Source: Lachnospiraceae bacterium AM48-27BH (lineage in GTDB: Bacteria > Bacillota > Clostridia > Lachnospirales > Lachnospiraceae). Taken from it: a stretch of 54,752 bases of DNA. The notes under the pieces are model-generated. The model saw only the letters and a list, made by a program, of their open reading frames with translations. It was not told the DNA's origin and did no database searches. How positions within the stretch are numbered: position 1 is the stretch's first letter; each line of letters starts with the position of its first letter. The translations under genes were made by a program, and so were the position numbers. Positions 54,621 to 54,752 of the stretch are shown here, in pieces. Location: NCBI GenBank assembly GCA_003478355.1, contig QUFC01000027.1, positions 1 to 54,752 on the forward strand, written 5' to 3'.

Positions 54621-54752
54621 AACGGCATGTTACTGTACACGGGTAGGCATTTTCTGAACTGAAAATGCCGTATGATACAGTGGTGGTAACAGATTTTGCC
54701 GATTTAGAATGCGAAGCATCGGCAAATCCGTTGCTGTTTGCGCAACGCGTGA
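54621..54752 (+). other. Structured gene-free sequence at the window edge
   Basis: TGTTAC (54628) and GTAACA (54686) enclose a 9-bp perfect stem GGCATTTTC (54646-54654) / GAAAATGCC (54661-54669). Next, TGCCGAT (54697-54703) pairs with ATCGGCA (54718-54724), with a competing inner ATGC-GAA-GCAT. No T-run is seen before the window ends, so the terminator of the permease operon, if here, is not obvious. Confidence 0.4.

Overview
The window reads as chromosome of an anaerobic, low-to-mid GC Clostridia, most likely Lachnospiraceae. This rests on the gene content: a single-chain pyruvate:ferredoxin oxidoreductase, a T-box-controlled leuS, a 'chorion class high-cysteine' small protein, YtrA/YtrB-type ABC operons, VanW/G5 proteins, and giant surface proteins ending in aromatic cell-wall-binding repeats. 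Genus cannot be fixed from sequence reading alone.

Layout. 1-204: probable right end of an IS200/IS605-type element. 217-2337 (minus): tyrA and a DAHP synthase (frameshifted) behind a clear promoter and a 4 x 19-bp leader repeat. 2762-8896 (plus): an EF-G paralogue, a CPBP membrane protease and leuS with a Leu T-box. 8934-11585: small hypothetical and Cys-rich proteins plus a membrane-anchored TPR protein. 11858-35347: a SnoaL-LytTR regulator followed by one enormous secreted repeat protein, about 7,500 residues when four reading-frame pieces are joined. 35565-37221: an AT-rich two-gene island coding an ABC-type AAA ATPase and a PD-(D/E)XK-like nuclease candidate, which looks like a defence module. 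37254-41760: an alanyl-tRNA editing protein, a small acidic protein, a PHP-domain phosphoesterase (frameshifted) and a VanW/G5 protein. 41994-45533: pyruvate:ferredoxin oxidoreductase. 45963-49679: a second surface protein with the same type of C-terminal wall-binding repeats. 49920-50955: an Rpn-family nuclease gene enclosed by 18-bp perfect inverted repeats. 51144-54620: a GntR(YtrA)-ABC ATPase-permease operon with a palindromic operator over its promoter.

How the parts work together. The LytTR regulator gene lies directly before the giant surface gene. Between them are two 9-bp direct repeats 12 bp apart, just upstream of a -35/-10 pair, the geometry LytTR activators use, so the regulator probably switches the giant gene on. 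The two surface proteins share a wall-attachment module and would decorate the same envelope. The ATPase/nuclease pair and the Rpn unit are AT-rich accessory insertions between housekeeping genes.

Caution. At least five genes or gene pieces (DAHP synthase, the 9.4-kb gene, the giant gene twice, the PHP gene) are broken in a way that one missing base repairs. The common direction points to assembly or sequencing deletions as the first explanation, although real inactivation or phase variation cannot be excluded from one sequence.
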